Source: Acidimicrobiales bacterium
GTDB taxonomy: Bacteria > Actinomycetota > Acidimicrobiia > Acidimicrobiales > JAUJNH01
Assembly: GCA_030448245.1 (NCBI GenBank)
Contig: JAUJNH010000002.1
Coordinates: 337,632-401,631 of the forward strand
DNA length: 64,000 nt
Reading direction: 5' to 3'
The notes beneath the pieces are model-generated. The model was not told the DNA's origin. It ran no database searches and was given only the letters and a program-made list of their open reading frames with translations. The translations under genes were made by a program, and so were the position numbers. Below are positions 13,099 to 22,747 of this stretch, piece after piece. Position 1 is the stretch's first letter, and every line of letters starts with the position of its first letter.

Positions 13099-14031
13099 TC
13101 AGGCCGGTGGACCGGTCGCTGCCGCCGTCATGCGGGCCTGGACCACGAGCGTGACCACACCGGCCAGGACGAGGCCAACCACGTTGAGGGCGAGCTGCAT
13201 GGCCGCACCCCCGACCTCGGACCACTCGCCGTAGGCCGTGGCCGCGCCGATGTTGCCCACGGCGGGGATCGTCGTGACCGACACGAGCACCCCGATGAGC
13301 GATGCGCTCCGGGCCTGGCTCAGCGACAGCATGCCGATGATGCCGGCCAGGACGGCGACGACGGCGGCGATGCCGTCAGGCTTGGAGATGAACGCCGTCA
13401 GCTGCCGGCTGCCGATCTCGTAGCCGTCGGGCGCGATGCGGGTCAGCCGGAAGGCGACCGTGGCCACGTACGACGCCAGCGCTCCCACTGCGAGGCCAAC
13501 GGCCAGCGTCGCCGCCGCGGCGGCGAACGCCTTCCGGCGCCGGCGGACGACGTTGATGCAGATGGCGGCCACGGGGCCGTACTCCGGGCCCACGACCATC
13601 GCCCCGACGATCAGGATCGGCGAGTCGAGCAGGATCCCGGCGGCGGCGATCATCGCGGCCACCGCCATGAACACGAGGAACGAGGGGGTGAGCATCGCCT
13701 CCTCGCGGGCGCGGAACTCGAGCTCCTCCCACACCAGCGCATCGGCGCCGTAGCCCGGAGCGCTCTCCTCAGCGGTCTCGGCGGCGTCGGAGATGACCGT
13801 CTCGAGCGCGTCCACCACGATCGCACCGCGGTGGTGGACGCCCAGCTCCTGCAGCCACTCGACCACCTCGTTGACGGATTCCCGCACGACGTCGCACAGG
13901 ACCAGCTCGCCCGCCGGCACGGTTGTCGCTTCGGGCAGGTGGACGAGGTGGGCCACTCCGGGAGTGTCACCGAGCCGGACCAGCACGTCCGGCAGCAGGT
14001 CGCAGGGGATGATCAGGCGGAGCTGCTGCAC
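13099..14031 (-). CDS. DUF389 family membrane protein
   Basis: DUF389 proteins are multi-helix membrane proteins of unknown function. From the GTG at 14031 it has 310 residues. A soluble N-terminal domain of about 110 residues (LRLIIPCDLLPDVLVRL) is followed by the family core, with FLVFMAVAAMIAAAGILLDS and ILIVGAMVVGPEYGPVAAIC. Further hydrophobic segments lie at about 185-210, 235-255, 265-280 and 290-308. The GAMVVGPEYGP motif is the usual DUF389 hallmark (GAMVVGPEFGP). A longer start at 14109 is possible but adds only low-complexity sequence. Confidence 0.87.
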   Translation of the reverse strand: MQQLRLIIPCDLLPDVLVRLGDTPGVAHLVHLPEATTVPAGELVLCDVVRESVNEVVEWLQELGVHHRGAIVVDALETVISDAAETAEESAPGYGADALVWEELEFRAREEAMLTPSFLVFMAVAAMIAAAGILLDSPILIVGAMVVGPEYGPVAAICINVVRRRRKAFAAAAATLAVGLAVGALASYVATVAFRLTRIAPDGYEIGSRQLTAFISKPDGIAAVVAVLAGIIGMLSLSQARSASLIGVLVSVTTIPAVGNIGAATAYGEWSEVGGAAMQLALNVVGLVLAGVVTLVVQARMTAAATGPPA

Positions 14032-14171
14032 GATCCGCCTTGCTGTGGTTGCTGCTCGTGCGAGCCCGGCCGGCGGGTCGGACCGGCCGACGATCGCATC
14101 ACGCAGCACTCTTGCATGTCACCGCCGGGCGGGGCCGATGCGATCGGGGAGCATCTACGATCGCCGCCGAC

Positions 14172-14429
14172 ATGGATCGTCCTCCTCCCGAGCCGGCCAA
14201 GCTGCTCAGCCAGTGGGAGGCCTGGGAGCGGGGCGACGAGCTGCCCGGGCGCACCATGGCGAACCTGAAGACCGGTGAGGCCCGCGTGCTGCTCGAGGCC
14301 GCCGGTGACGAGGCCGCCGAGCTGCTGGCGGCCTGGACCCGCTGGGAGAAGGGCCAGAGCGTCCCGGCCGAGGTGCTGAGCGCCCTCAAGGCGGGCGGGA
14401 TGCGGGACTTCCTGGCCTCCCGCACCTGA
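14172..14429 (+). CDS. hypothetical protein, 85 residues
   Basis: A small, Ala- and Glu-rich soluble protein starting MDRPPPEPAKLLSQWEAWER. It shows an internal repeat: LLSQWEAWERGDELPGRTMA (about 10-29) resembles LLAAWTRWEKGQSVPAEVL (about 54-72), each followed by LK and a Gly-containing turn. The two halves may be duplicated helical units. I do not recognise a named family. It is divergent from the DUF389 gene and 9 bp before the NUDIX gene, so it may be cotranscribed with the latter. Confidence 0.6.
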   Translation: MDRPPPEPAKLLSQWEAWERGDELPGRTMANLKTGEARVLLEAAGDEAAELLAAWTRWEKGQSVPAEVLSALKAGGMRDFLASRT

Positions 14430-14438
14430 GGCTGCACG

Positions 14439-15125
14439 GTGCCAGGAGGTGCCGCGCCCCAGGTGGTCCCCAGGCCGCCGGGCTGGCAGCCAGGTCCGTC
14501 GTCGCCCTGGTCGGCCCTCGGCGCCGCCGAGCGGGCCGGGCTCGACCTGGACCGCGTCCGCATGATGCTGCAAGCCGCCGCCGGGCCGCCGAGCGCCCCA
14601 GGCGTCGGGCCGCGAGAGCGCAGCGCGGCGGTGCTGGTGGCGCTGTTCGACGAGGCTGGCGAGGCCCACGTCGTGCTCACCCGCCGCGCCGCGACGATGC
14701 GCAGCCACCGGCACCAGGTGTCGTTCCCCGGTGGCCGGCTCGATCCGGGTGAGCGCCTCGACCAGGCCGCGCTGCGCGAGGCGGAGGAGGAGGTGGGCCT
14801 CGACCCGGCGTCGGTCGAGCTGCTCGGCCGGCTCCCGCCGTTCGAGGCGTTCGCCGGGCTGTCGACCATCACGCCGTTCGTCGGCGCCCTGCCAGCCCGT
14901 CCCCACCTGCGCCCCAACCCAGCCGAGGTGGAGCGCGCCTTTTCCGTACCCCTCGCAGCGCTGGTGGCCCCTGGCTGCCACTGGGAGGAGCGGTGGCCGC
15001 TCCCCGGCGGGGACCTCTACCCGATCCACTTCTTCGACCTGTCGCTCGACCTGGTCTGGGGGGCGACGGCCCGGATCCTCGTCTCGTTCCTGACCCGCCT
15101 CCTCGGTGTGCCCGACGTGCCCTGA
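14439..15125 (+). CDS. NUDIX hydrolase, CoA pyrophosphatase-like
   Basis: 228 residues. The Nudix box runs from GGRLDPGERLDQ through REAEEEVGLD at about residues 95-118. Just before it is the RRAATMRSHRHQVSFPGG block, which matches the CoA-diphosphatase subgroup (PROSITE-like motif preceding the box). Such enzymes cleave CoA or its oxidised forms to phosphopantetheine and 3',5'-ADP. The call to this subgroup is from motif resemblance; substrate is inferred. GTG start. Confidence 0.85.
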   Translation: MPGGAAPQVVPRPPGWQPGPSSPWSALGAAERAGLDLDRVRMMLQAAAGPPSAPGVGPRERSAAVLVALFDEAGEAHVVLTRRAATMRSHRHQVSFPGGRLDPGERLDQAALREAEEEVGLDPASVELLGRLPPFEAFAGLSTITPFVGALPARPHLRPNPAEVERAFSVPLAALVAPGCHWEERWPLPGGDLYPIHFFDLSLDLVWGATARILVSFLTRLLGVPDVP

Positions 15126-15213
15126 TCGCTGGGGCCTGGCCGCAGAGCCGCTCGACGTGGAGGCGCACGACCTGGCGGCGGTTCGACCGTCGGCCGCCCC
15201 CGAACCGTAGGCG

Positions 15214-15918
15214 TCAACGGGCGAACAGGGCGACGAAGATCGGGGCCAGCACCAGCGCCGGCAGGAACGACCCGACCCTGACCTGCTTGAGGTCGAGCAG
15301 GCGCAGGGCGATGCCGAGGATGATGATCCCGCCCGTGGCCGTCAGCTCGTCGATCATCCGGTCGTCGAGCACCTGGGCCAGCAGGCTCGCAGCTGCGGTG
15401 ATGCCGCCCTGCACCACCAGCACGCTGAGCGCCGACAGGCCGACGCCGACGCCGAGCGTCGAGGCCAGCACCAGCGCCACCGAGCCGTCGAGGGCCGCCT
15501 TCACCAGGAGCTGCTCGGCGCCTCGGCCCAGCCCGTCGCTCAGGGCACCCAGGATGGTGAGCGGCCCGACGCAGAACAGCAGCGAGGCACTGACGAACCC
15601 CTCGACGAAGCGGCGGCCCTCCTCGCCGTCGTGCACGCCCAGCCGGCGCCGCAGCCACGACCCGAGGCCTTCGAGCCCGTCCTCGACCCGCAGCAGCTCG
15701 CCGAGCACGCCGCCCACCACCACGGCGGCCAGCGGGAAGACCAGGTTGCGGGTGCGGCCGGCGTTGGCGACGCCGAGGGCCACGGTGACCAGCCCCACGC
15801 CCTGGAGCACGGTCGTGCGCAGCCGTTCCGGGAGGCGGGGGCCGACCAGCAGGCCGGCCCCGGTGCCCACCACCACCGTGGCCACGTTCACCGCCGTCCC
15901 GAGCCCCCGCACGACCAA
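15214..15918 (-). CDS. DUF554 family membrane protein
   Basis: A 234-residue protein with about six hydrophobic segments. The N-terminus GLGTAVNVATVVVGTGAGLL and the stretch FVSASLLFCVGPLTILGAL are typical of DUF554. So is the late segment DELTATGGIIILGIALRLL. DUF554 proteins are possible transporters with no proven function. It is convergent with the NUDIX gene and divergent from the hypothetical gene at 15960. Confidence 0.88.
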   Translation of the reverse strand: MVVRGLGTAVNVATVVVGTGAGLLVGPRLPERLRTTVLQGVGLVTVALGVANAGRTRNLVFPLAAVVVGGVLGELLRVEDGLEGLGSWLRRRLGVHDGEEGRRFVEGFVSASLLFCVGPLTILGALSDGLGRGAEQLLVKAALDGSVALVLASTLGVGVGLSALSVLVVQGGITAAASLLAQVLDDRMIDELTATGGIIILGIALRLLDLKQVRVGSFLPALVLAPIFVALFAR

Positions 15919-15959
15919 CCGACCCTACGCTTCCATCTGGCCCGACCTAGCCTCTGGCT

Positions 15960-16346
15960 GTGCCCACGCTCAGCTTCGAGGGGGAGACGCACGACGAGCT
16001 GGTGCGCAAGGTGCGGCGCTGGCTCGGCTCGGCCAACGGCCAGCAGGAGCACCTGGACCTGCCCGAGGCGGTCGAGCGGGCGTCGGAGCTGACCAAGGAC
16101 GCGCTCACCGTGATCGCCCAGAGCGCCCCGGCACCCATCGCCCGGAGCGAGGTGGTCAAGGCCGTGACCCGCATGGGCTACGAGGCCACCGACTCGACCA
16201 GGAAGGCGGTGATCGCCGGCATCGACGCCCTGTCCGACGCGACGGAGGGCGACGTGGTCAAGCGGATCGAAAAGGCGCGGAACTCGGTGGTCTACGAGAT
16301 GAACGCGGTGGTGGCCCGCCAGGTCCTGCGGCTGCTGGTGCCGTGA
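15960..16346 (+). CDS. hypothetical protein, 128 residues
   Basis: GTG start. It is soluble and largely helical, beginning VPTLSFEGETHDELVRKVRRW. The middle (SAPAPIARSEVVKAVTRMGY) could form a winged-helix-like segment, followed by TRKAVIAGIDALSDATEGDV and a basic tail. I do not recognise a family. It overlaps the next gene by 4 bp (GTGA), so it is probably translated together with the DUF2752 protein. Confidence 0.65.
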   Translation: MPTLSFEGETHDELVRKVRRWLGSANGQQEHLDLPEAVERASELTKDALTVIAQSAPAPIARSEVVKAVTRMGYEATDSTRKAVIAGIDALSDATEGDVVKRIEKARNSVVYEMNAVVARQVLRLLVP

Positions 16347-16825
16347 CCGCCACCCACGTCCACGGGCCCGGTTGCGGCGGCGCCGCGCCGGCCGGGGCGA
16401 GCGCCGTGCCGGTGGCCGTCACCCGCAGCGGCGCCGCCGGTCTCCTCGCCTTCCTGACCGGCCTGTCGGTGTGGGTGCTCGTCCGCAACCCCCTGGTGAA
16501 CACGATCTTCCCGCCGTGCCCGCTGCACGCCACCACCGGCCTGTGGTGCCCGGGCTGCGGAGCCACGCGGGCGTCGTACCTGCTGCTGAAGGGGGATGTG
16601 GCCGGCGCCCTGCACTTCAACGGCCTGTGGGTCGTCCTGGCCCCGTTCGCCCTGTACCAGGCGGTCGCCTTCGCCGGCGAGGCGTTCGGCCTCCGCGGGC
16701 TGCGCCGCATCCGCCTGACCCAGCCGGTCATCGCCGCGCTCCTGGTCTTGATCGTCGGATTCTTCGTGGTGCGCAACCTGCCGTTCGACGCGTTCGAGGT
16801 GCTGAACCCGCTCACCGCCTCGTAA
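16343..16825 (+). CDS. DUF2752 family membrane protein
   Basis: 160 residues from a GTG overlapping the upstream stop. The hallmark PCPLHATTGLWCPGCGATRA, two cysteine clusters followed by TR, defines DUF2752. Three or four hydrophobic segments follow or surround it (about 27-47, 85-108, 130-150). Function is unknown. The cysteines might bind metal. The short His-containing N-terminus (THVHGPGCGG) is also notable and could contribute. Confidence 0.85.
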   Translation: MTATHVHGPGCGGAAPAGASAVPVAVTRSGAAGLLAFLTGLSVWVLVRNPLVNTIFPPCPLHATTGLWCPGCGATRASYLLLKGDVAGALHFNGLWVVLAPFALYQAVAFAGEAFGLRGLRRIRLTQPVIAALLVLIVGFFVVRNLPFDAFEVLNPLTAS

Positions 16826-16839
16826 CCTCGGCCGCCCTG

Positions 16840-17946
16840 ATGGCAGAGATCGAGATCGGCCTGGGCAAGCACGGCCGCCGGGGCTACGGCTGGGACGAGC
16901 TGGCCATCGTGCCCAGCCGGCGCACCCGCGACCCCGAGGACGTCGACGTCAGCTGGGAGATCGACGCCTACACCTTCCCGCTGCCGATCATGGCCGCCCC
17001 GCTCGACAGCGTCAGCAGCCCGGAGACGTGCGTGGCGCTGGGTCGCCTCGGAGCCGTCGGGGTGCTCAACCTCGAGGGCCTGTGGACCCGCTACGAGGAC
17101 CCGGAGCCGGTCCTCGAGCGGCTGGCGTCGGCCAGCGATGGCGAGGAGTCCGCCCAGGCGCTGCGGGCCGCCTACGCCGAGCCGGTGAGACCCGAGCTCA
17201 TCGCGGCCCGGATCGCCGAGCTGCGGGCCGCGGGCGTCGTGTCGTGCGCGGCGCTGACACCCCAGCGCACGGCCGAGTACGCCGACGAGATCCTGAAGGC
17301 CGAGCTCGACCTGTTCGTGATCCACGGCACCGTCGTGTCGGCCGAGCACCTGAGCCGGGGCGTCGAGCCCCTCAACCTCAAGCGCTTTGTGCGCGAACTC
17401 GAGGTGCCGGTGATCGTCGGCGGGTGCGCGTCGTACCAAGCGGCCCTGCACCTGATGCGAACCGGGGCGGCCGGGGTCGTGGTCGGCGTCGGCGGCCGGG
17501 CCGACCGGGTGGGCGACGTCCTCGGCGTCGGGGTGCCGCCCGCCACCGCGGTGGCCGACGCCCGAGCAGCCCGCATGCGCCACCTCGACGAGACGGGCGT
17601 GTACGTCCACGTCATCGCCGACGGCGGGATGGCGACGGGCGGCGACGTGGCCAAGGCCATCGTCTGCGGGGCCGACGCCGTGGTGCTGGGCGCGCCGCTG
17701 GCCCGGGCCGCCGAGGCCCCCGGCCGGGGCTGGACGTGGTCGATGACGGCGACCCACCCGACCCTGCCCAAGGGGAGCCGGGTGGCGGCGCCGACGGTGG
17801 GCTCGCTCGAACAGGTCCTGGTCGGTCCTGCCACCGAGGCCGGCGGCAAGACGAACCTGGTCGGTGCCCTGCGGGCGGCCATGGGCCTGTGCGGCTACGA
17901 GTCCCTGAAGGACTTCCAGAAGGCCGAGCTGGTCGCCACCCGCTGA
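16840..17946 (+). CDS. guaB3: GuaB3 family IMP dehydrogenase-related protein
   Basis: 368 residues of IMPDH/GMP-reductase fold without CBS domains, starting [20 protein letters not shown]. In canonical IMPDH the catalytic loop is GPGSICTTR. Here the matching loop reads [19 protein letters not shown], with no cysteine. The phosphate-binding part, [20 protein letters not shown], is kept. GuaB3 proteins are widespread in actinobacteria, where to my knowledge their reaction is unsettled. It lies 70 bp before guaA, which ties it to guanine nucleotide metabolism. Confidence 0.9.
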   Translation: MAEIEIGLGKHGRRGYGWDELAIVPSRRTRDPEDVDVSWEIDAYTFPLPIMAAPLDSVSSPETCVALGRLGAVGVLNLEGLWTRYEDPEPVLERLASASDGEESAQALRAAYAEPVRPELIAARIAELRAAGVVSCAALTPQRTAEYADEILKAELDLFVIHGTVVSAEHLSRGVEPLNLKRFVRELEVPVIVGGCASYQAALHLMRTGAAGVVVGVGGRADRVGDVLGVGVPPATAVADARAARMRHLDETGVYVHVIADGGMATGGDVAKAIVCGADAVVLGAPLARAAEAPGRGWTWSMTATHPTLPKGSRVAAPTVGSLEQVLVGPATEAGGKTNLVGALRAAMGLCGYESLKDFQKAELVATR

Positions 17947-18016
17947 CGGGGTGCAGCCGTTTGCGGGCGCTTCGGACACCGCTTCCAGAGCGGCGGCCGC
18001 CGCTACGCTGGTCTCG

Positions 18017-19570
18017 GTGAGCGCCGCCGTGGGGCACGACACCGTCCTCGTCGTCGACTTCGGTGCCCAGTACGCCCAGCTGATCGCCCGGCGGGTGCGA
18101 GAGGCCCACGTCCACTCCGAGATCGTCCCCCACACGATCACCGCCGAGGAGATCCGGGCCCGCCGTCCGGCCGGCGTCATCCTCTCGGGCGGCCCGGCCT
18201 CGGTCCACGTCGAGGGGGCGCCCGTGCTCGACGACGGCATCTACGACGCCGGCTCTCCCGTGCTCGGCATCTGCTACGGCGCCCAGCTCCTGGCCCAGCA
18301 GCTCGGTGGGTCCGTGGCCAACACCGGGACTGGCGAGTACGGCCGCACCGGTCTCGTGGCCACTGGCAGCGGATCGGCGCTGTTCGACCGCGTGCCCACG
18401 GCGTTCGACGTGTGGATGAGCCACTTCGACTCGATCCAGCAGGTGCCCGCGGGGTTCCGCGCCACGGCCAGCACCGGCGGCATCCCGGTGGCCGCCCTCG
18501 AGGACCGGGAGCGGCGGATCTACGGCGTGCAGTTCCACCCGGAGGTGGCGCACACCCAGTTCGGCCAGGACCTGCTGAAGGCGTTCCTCTACGACGTGTG
18601 CGGCTGCCGGCCCACCTGGACGATGACCTCGATCATCGACGCCCAGGTCGAGGCGATCCGCGCCCAGGTGGGGGACGAGCGGGTGATCTGCGGCCTGTCC
18701 GGCGGCGTCGACTCGGCGGTGGCCGCGGCGCTCGTCCACAAGGCCATCGGCGACCAGCTGACCTGCGTCTTCGTCGACACCGGGATGCTGCGGGGCGGCG
18801 AGCCCGAGCAGGTCGAGGACACCTTCCTCCGCCAGTTCGCGGTCGACCTCGTCCACGTCAAGGCGGCCGACCGTTTCCTCGACGCCCTGAACGACGTGCT
18901 CGACCCGGAGCGCAAGCGCACGGTCATCGGCCAGGAGTTCTGGCGGGTCTTCGCCGACGCCGCCCGCGACCTGGGCGACGCCCGCTTCCTGGTGCAGGGG
19001 ACGCTGTACCCGGATGTCGTCGAGTCGGGCGGCACCGGCGGCGCCTCGTCCACCATCAAGAGCCACCACAACCTGGTCGAGTTCCCCGAGGGGCTGCACT
19101 TCGAGCTGATCGAGCCGCTGCGCGACCTGTTCAAGGACGAGGTGCGGGCGGTGGGCGAGGAGCTCGGCCTGCCCGCCCACATCGTGTGGCGCCAGCCGTT
19201 CCCGGGACCGGGGCTGGCTGTGCGCATCATCGGGACCATCACCCCCGAGCGGCTCGAGGTGCTCCGCCAGGCCGACGCCATCGTCCTCGACGAGGTGCGC
19301 CGGGCCGGGCTCGAGCGCCAGCTGTGGCAGTGGTTCGCCGTGCTGCCGGCCATCCGCTCGGTCGGGGTGATGGGCGACGAGCGCACCTACGGCTACCCGA
19401 TCGTCATCCGGGCGGTCACCAGCGACGACGCCATGACCGCCGACTGGGCCCGGCTGCCCTACGACCTGCTCGAGCGCCTCTCGAACCGGATCATCAACGA
19501 GGTGGCCGGCGTCAACCGCGTCGCCCTCGACATCACCAGCAAGCCCCCCGGCACCATCGAGTGGGAGTGA
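18017..19570 (+). CDS. guaA: GMP synthase (glutamine-hydrolysing)
   Basis: Converts XMP to GMP using ATP and glutamine ammonia. The GTG at 18017 gives 517 residues. The class I glutaminase domain (about 10-200) holds Cys86 in LGICYGAQ and the His and Glu in [13 protein letters not shown]. The ATP-pyrophosphatase domain starts near 225 with the PP-loop GLSGGVDS. The dimerisation domain ends in [12 protein letters not shown], the usual GuaA C-terminus. Confidence 0.98.
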   Translation: MSAAVGHDTVLVVDFGAQYAQLIARRVREAHVHSEIVPHTITAEEIRARRPAGVILSGGPASVHVEGAPVLDDGIYDAGSPVLGICYGAQLLAQQLGGSVANTGTGEYGRTGLVATGSGSALFDRVPTAFDVWMSHFDSIQQVPAGFRATASTGGIPVAALEDRERRIYGVQFHPEVAHTQFGQDLLKAFLYDVCGCRPTWTMTSIIDAQVEAIRAQVGDERVICGLSGGVDSAVAAALVHKAIGDQLTCVFVDTGMLRGGEPEQVEDTFLRQFAVDLVHVKAADRFLDALNDVLDPERKRTVIGQEFWRVFADAARDLGDARFLVQGTLYPDVVESGGTGGASSTIKSHHNLVEFPEGLHFELIEPLRDLFKDEVRAVGEELGLPAHIVWRQPFPGPGLAVRIIGTITPERLEVLRQADAIVLDEVRRAGLERQLWQWFAVLPAIRSVGVMGDERTYGYPIVIRAVTSDDAMTADWARLPYDLLERLSNRIINEVAGVNRVALDITSKPPGTIEWE

Positions 19571-19582
19571 CCCGCAGGCCTG

Positions 19583-20077
19583 CTACGAGCGCCACTCGGC
19601 GCCGGGCACGTTGCACTCGCCGCAGCTGAGGTCGAGGATCTTGGCCGACTCGACCAGCTGGCGGGGGAGCGGGAAGCCGTGGTCCTGGCCGAACGTGGCC
19701 ACCTCGACAACCTCGCCCCACCGGTCGGCCAGGATGACGGCGGCCTCGTCTCGGCCGATCCCCAGCTGGCGGCGGGCCTCGTCGTCGTCGTGCAGCAGGG
19801 GGAAGGGCGCGGCCTCCAGCTCGCGGCTCGAGGGGACCACGGCGACGGGGCTGGTGGCCCACTGGCGCAGGTCGTCGACGGTGCCCGCCACCTCGTCGAG
19901 GTAGTCGGCGCAGGCCCGGCACGGCTCCGGGTGCAGGTAGACGACCAGGACGGACTGGTGGCCCGGCCCGGAGAGGGGCCGGGGCCCACCCGCCCCGTCC
20001 AGCTTCACGCGAGGAAGCATCTGGCCGGCCTGGACCAGGGCTCGTGCCGCGTGCTCCTGCTGGCCGCCGCCGCCCAT
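19583..20077 (-). CDS. redoxin-fold protein (AhpC/TSA-like)
   Basis: 164 residues from the ATG at 20077. The N-terminus (QMLPRVKLDG) is followed by VLVVYLHPEPCRACADYLDE, a CxxC-like site (C-R-A-C) at the start of the first helix as in thioredoxin-fold redoxins. A second pair, LSCGECNV, lies near the C-terminus and is unusual. A middle segment, GIGRDEAAVILADRWGEVVE, fits the family. Whether it is a peroxidase or a disulphide reductase cannot be told. It is convergent with guaA. Confidence 0.7.
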   Translation of the reverse strand: MGGGGQQEHAARALVQAGQMLPRVKLDGAGGPRPLSGPGHQSVLVVYLHPEPCRACADYLDEVAGTVDDLRQWATSPVAVVPSSRELEAAPFPLLHDDDEARRQLGIGRDEAAVILADRWGEVVEVATFGQDHGFPLPRQLVESAKILDLSCGECNVPGAEWRS

Positions 20078-20087
20078 GCTGTGCGGG

Positions 20088-20339
20088 CTACTCGGCCAGG
20101 TCGCCGGCCACCTCGGCCGTGCGGGCCAGCTCGGCCTCAAGGCGGGCCTCTTCGGCCCGCAGCTCCCGCAGGTCGTCCCACCGCTCCTGCACCGCAGCCC
20201 GCTTGATCTGCTCCACGACCTCGACCAGCTGGAGCTCGAGCCCCATGGCGTGGTCGCCCACCACCTCGGCCGGGTTGCGGTCCCCGTAGCTCACGACCTG
20301 CTCGTTCTGCTGGTGGTCGTCGTGCCCCGTGGTCACCAT
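20088..20339 (-). CDS. small coiled-coil protein
   Basis: 83 residues starting MVTTGHDDHQQNEQVVSYGD. From about residue 33 it is a charged helix with heptad-like spacing (ELQLVEVVEQIKRAAVQERW, then ELRAEEARLEAELARTAEVA), so it probably forms a coiled coil. No family is recognised. It ends 10 bp before the redoxin gene on the same strand and may be cotranscribed with it. It is divergent from pcrA. Confidence 0.6.
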   Translation of the reverse strand: MVTTGHDDHQQNEQVVSYGDRNPAEVVGDHAMGLELQLVEVVEQIKRAAVQERWDDLRELRAEEARLEAELARTAEVAGDLAE

Positions 20340-20422
20340 GGGCCAGCGTTACCCAGCCGACCTCGCCACGAACCAAGGACTCGGCCGGGGTGTCCGAACC
20401 ACACGGCTGTAACCTCGGAGGC

Positions 20423-22747
20423 GTGCAGGGACAGCCCCAGAGCCTGCTCGAGGGCTTGAACCCCGACCAGCGAGAGGCCGTGACCCACGGCGACGGACCC
20501 CTGCTGGTGGTGGCCGGCGCCGGCTCCGGGAAGACCACGGTGCTGGCCCGCCGGGTGGCCTGGCTCATCGCCGAGCGGGGGGTGTCGCCGTTCCAGCTGC
20601 TCGCCATCACCTTCACCAACAAGGCGGCCGACGAGATGCGCCAGCGGGTGGCCGGCCTCGTCGGCCCGGTGGCCGAGAAGATGTGGGTCTCCACGTTCCA
20701 CTCGGCGTGCGTGCGCATGCTGCGCCGCGACGGCGATCGCCTTGGCTTCTCGCGCAGCTTCACCATCTACGACCAGGCCGACGCGCAGCGCCTCGTCGGC
20801 TACGTGGTGCGCGACCAGGGCCTCGACCCAAAGAAGCTGCCACCGCGATCGCTGCACGCCGCCATCTCGGCCGCGAAGAACGAGGGGCAGCTGCCCGAGG
20901 CCCTCGGGGCCGAGGCCCGCACGATCTACGACCGCAAGCTGGTCGAGGTCTACCGCGAGTACCAGCAGCGCCTGCTGGCCGCGAGCGCCATGGACTTCGA
21001 CGACCTGCTGCTCCAGACGGTGCGCCTGCTGCAGCGGTGCCCCGACGTCCTCGAGTCGTACCAGCAGCGGTTCCGCCACCTCCTCGTCGACGAGTTCCAG
21101 GACACCAACCACGTCCAGAACGAGCTGGTGATCCTGCTCGGCCAGCGGTCCCACAACGTGACCGTCGTCGGCGACAGCGACCAGTCGATCTACCGGTTCC
21201 GGCGGGCCGACATCCGGAACATCCTCGAGTTCGAGCAGGCCTTCCCCGATGTCACCGTGGTCACCCTGGCCCAGAACTACCGGAGCACCCAGACGATCCT
21301 CGACGCCGCCAACGCGGTGATCTCGAACAATGCGGCCCGCAAGCCGAAGGAGCTGTGGAGCGACGCCGGCAGCGGCGAGGCGGTGGTGCGCTACACCGCC
21401 GACGACGAGCACGACGAGGCCGCGTGGGTGGCCAACGAGCTGGCCCGGCTCCACCGCGACGAGCACGAGCGCTGGGGCGACATGGCCGTGTTCTTCCGCA
21501 CCAACGCCCAGAGCCGGGCCGTCGAGGAGGCGCTGGCCGGGCGGCGCATCCCCTACAAGGTGGTGGGCGGCACCCGCTTCTACGACCGCAAGGAGATCAA
21601 GGACCTGCTGTCGTACCTGCGGGCCGTGCGCAACCCGGCCGACGAGGTCAGCCTGAAGCGCATCGCCAACGTGCCCCGGCGGGGGGTGGGCGACACCAGC
21701 CTGGCCAGGCTCGACGCCTTTGCCGCGTCCCACGGGGTCAGCTTCGGCGACGCCCTCGACCGAGCCGAGGAGGCCGGCGTCACCGGCCGCGCCCTCACCG
21801 GCCTCCGCCAGCTCCGCACCCTGCTCGACGACCTGCGCCAGCTGGCCGAGGGCCGCTCGACGGTGGCCGGCGAGGCGGTCGATGTGGAGACGGGCGAGCT
21901 GGGCCTGGACCTGGGCGAGGCCCAGCCCGATCACGCCCCGTTGCCGCCGGCGCAGCTGCTCGAGGAGGTCCTGAAGCGCACCGGTTACCTGGCCGAGCTC
22001 GAGGCCGAGAAGACCGTCGAGTCGGAGAGCCGGGTCGAGAACATCGCCGAGCTCGTCGGCCAGGCGGCCCAGCACGAGCAGCTCGACGCCTTTCTCGAGG
22101 CCACCGCCCTGGTCAGCGACCAGGACCAGCTCGACGACGACGGGTCGCAGGTCCTCCTCATGACCATCCACACGGCCAAGGGGCTCGAGTTCGACGTGGT
22201 CACCGTCATCGGCCTGGAGGACGGGGTGTTCCCCCACCTCCGCAGCCTCTCCGAGCCCGACGAGCTCGAGGAGGAGCGGCGCCTCGCCTACGTGGCCATC
22301 ACCAGGGCCCGCCGCCGCCTCCACCTCACCAACGCCTGGAGCCGCAGCCTGTGGGGCTCGGCGCAGTACAACCCGGTCAGCCGCTTCGTGAAGGAGATCC
22401 CGTCCAGCCTCGTCACCATCGCCCCCGGCAGCCGGCTGGCCGGCGGCGGCAGGGGCGGCGAGGACAAGGTTCGGGTGTGGGGCGCCGGCAACGGCAGCGG
22501 CCTGGGCCCGTCGATCCGCGACCGGGTGGTCGAGGCGGCCCTGCGCAGCGGCCGGGGCCTGGGCCCCACCCGGGCCGCCGGCGGCCCAGCGCTCGAGGTG
22601 AGGCCGGGCGACGACGTGGTCCACGGCAAGTGGGGCGAGGGCGTGGTCCTCGAGGTGAACATCGCGCGAGGCGAAGCGATGATCCGCTTCCCCGGCGTCG
22701 GCGACAAGCAGCTCGACCTCACCATCGCCCCCCTCAAGAAGGCGTAG
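20423..22747 (+). CDS. pcrA: ATP-dependent DNA helicase PcrA/UvrD
   Basis: Superfamily 1 3'-5' helicase for repair and replication. It has 774 residues from the GTG at 20423. The N-terminus LNPDQREAVTHGDGPLLVVA leads into Walker A GAGSGKTT at about 31-38. DEFQDTN is motif II, GDSDQSIYRFRRAD is motif III, and VAITRARRRLHL is motif VI. The C-terminal Tudor-like segment (GDDVVHGKWGEGVVLEV) is typical of PcrA. An upstream in-frame start at 20390 cannot be excluded, since GGAGG at 20417-20421 sits unusually close to the chosen start. Confidence 0.95.
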   Translation: MQGQPQSLLEGLNPDQREAVTHGDGPLLVVAGAGSGKTTVLARRVAWLIAERGVSPFQLLAITFTNKAADEMRQRVAGLVGPVAEKMWVSTFHSACVRMLRRDGDRLGFSRSFTIYDQADAQRLVGYVVRDQGLDPKKLPPRSLHAAISAAKNEGQLPEALGAEARTIYDRKLVEVYREYQQRLLAASAMDFDDLLLQTVRLLQRCPDVLESYQQRFRHLLVDEFQDTNHVQNELVILLGQRSHNVTVVGDSDQSIYRFRRADIRNILEFEQAFPDVTVVTLAQNYRSTQTILDAANAVISNNAARKPKELWSDAGSGEAVVRYTADDEHDEAAWVANELARLHRDEHERWGDMAVFFRTNAQSRAVEEALAGRRIPYKVVGGTRFYDRKEIKDLLSYLRAVRNPADEVSLKRIANVPRRGVGDTSLARLDAFAASHGVSFGDALDRAEEAGVTGRALTGLRQLRTLLDDLRQLAEGRSTVAGEAVDVETGELGLDLGEAQPDHAPLPPAQLLEEVLKRTGYLAELEAEKTVESESRVENIAELVGQAAQHEQLDAFLEATALVSDQDQLDDDGSQVLLMTIHTAKGLEFDVVTVIGLEDGVFPHLRSLSEPDELEEERRLAYVAITRARRRLHLTNAWSRSLWGSAQYNPVSRFVKEIPSSLVTIAPGSRLAGGGRGGEDKVRVWGAGNGSGLGPSIRDRVVEAALRSGRGLGPTRAAGGPALEVRPGDDVVHGKWGEGVVLEVNIARGEAMIRFPGVGDKQLDLTIAPLKKA

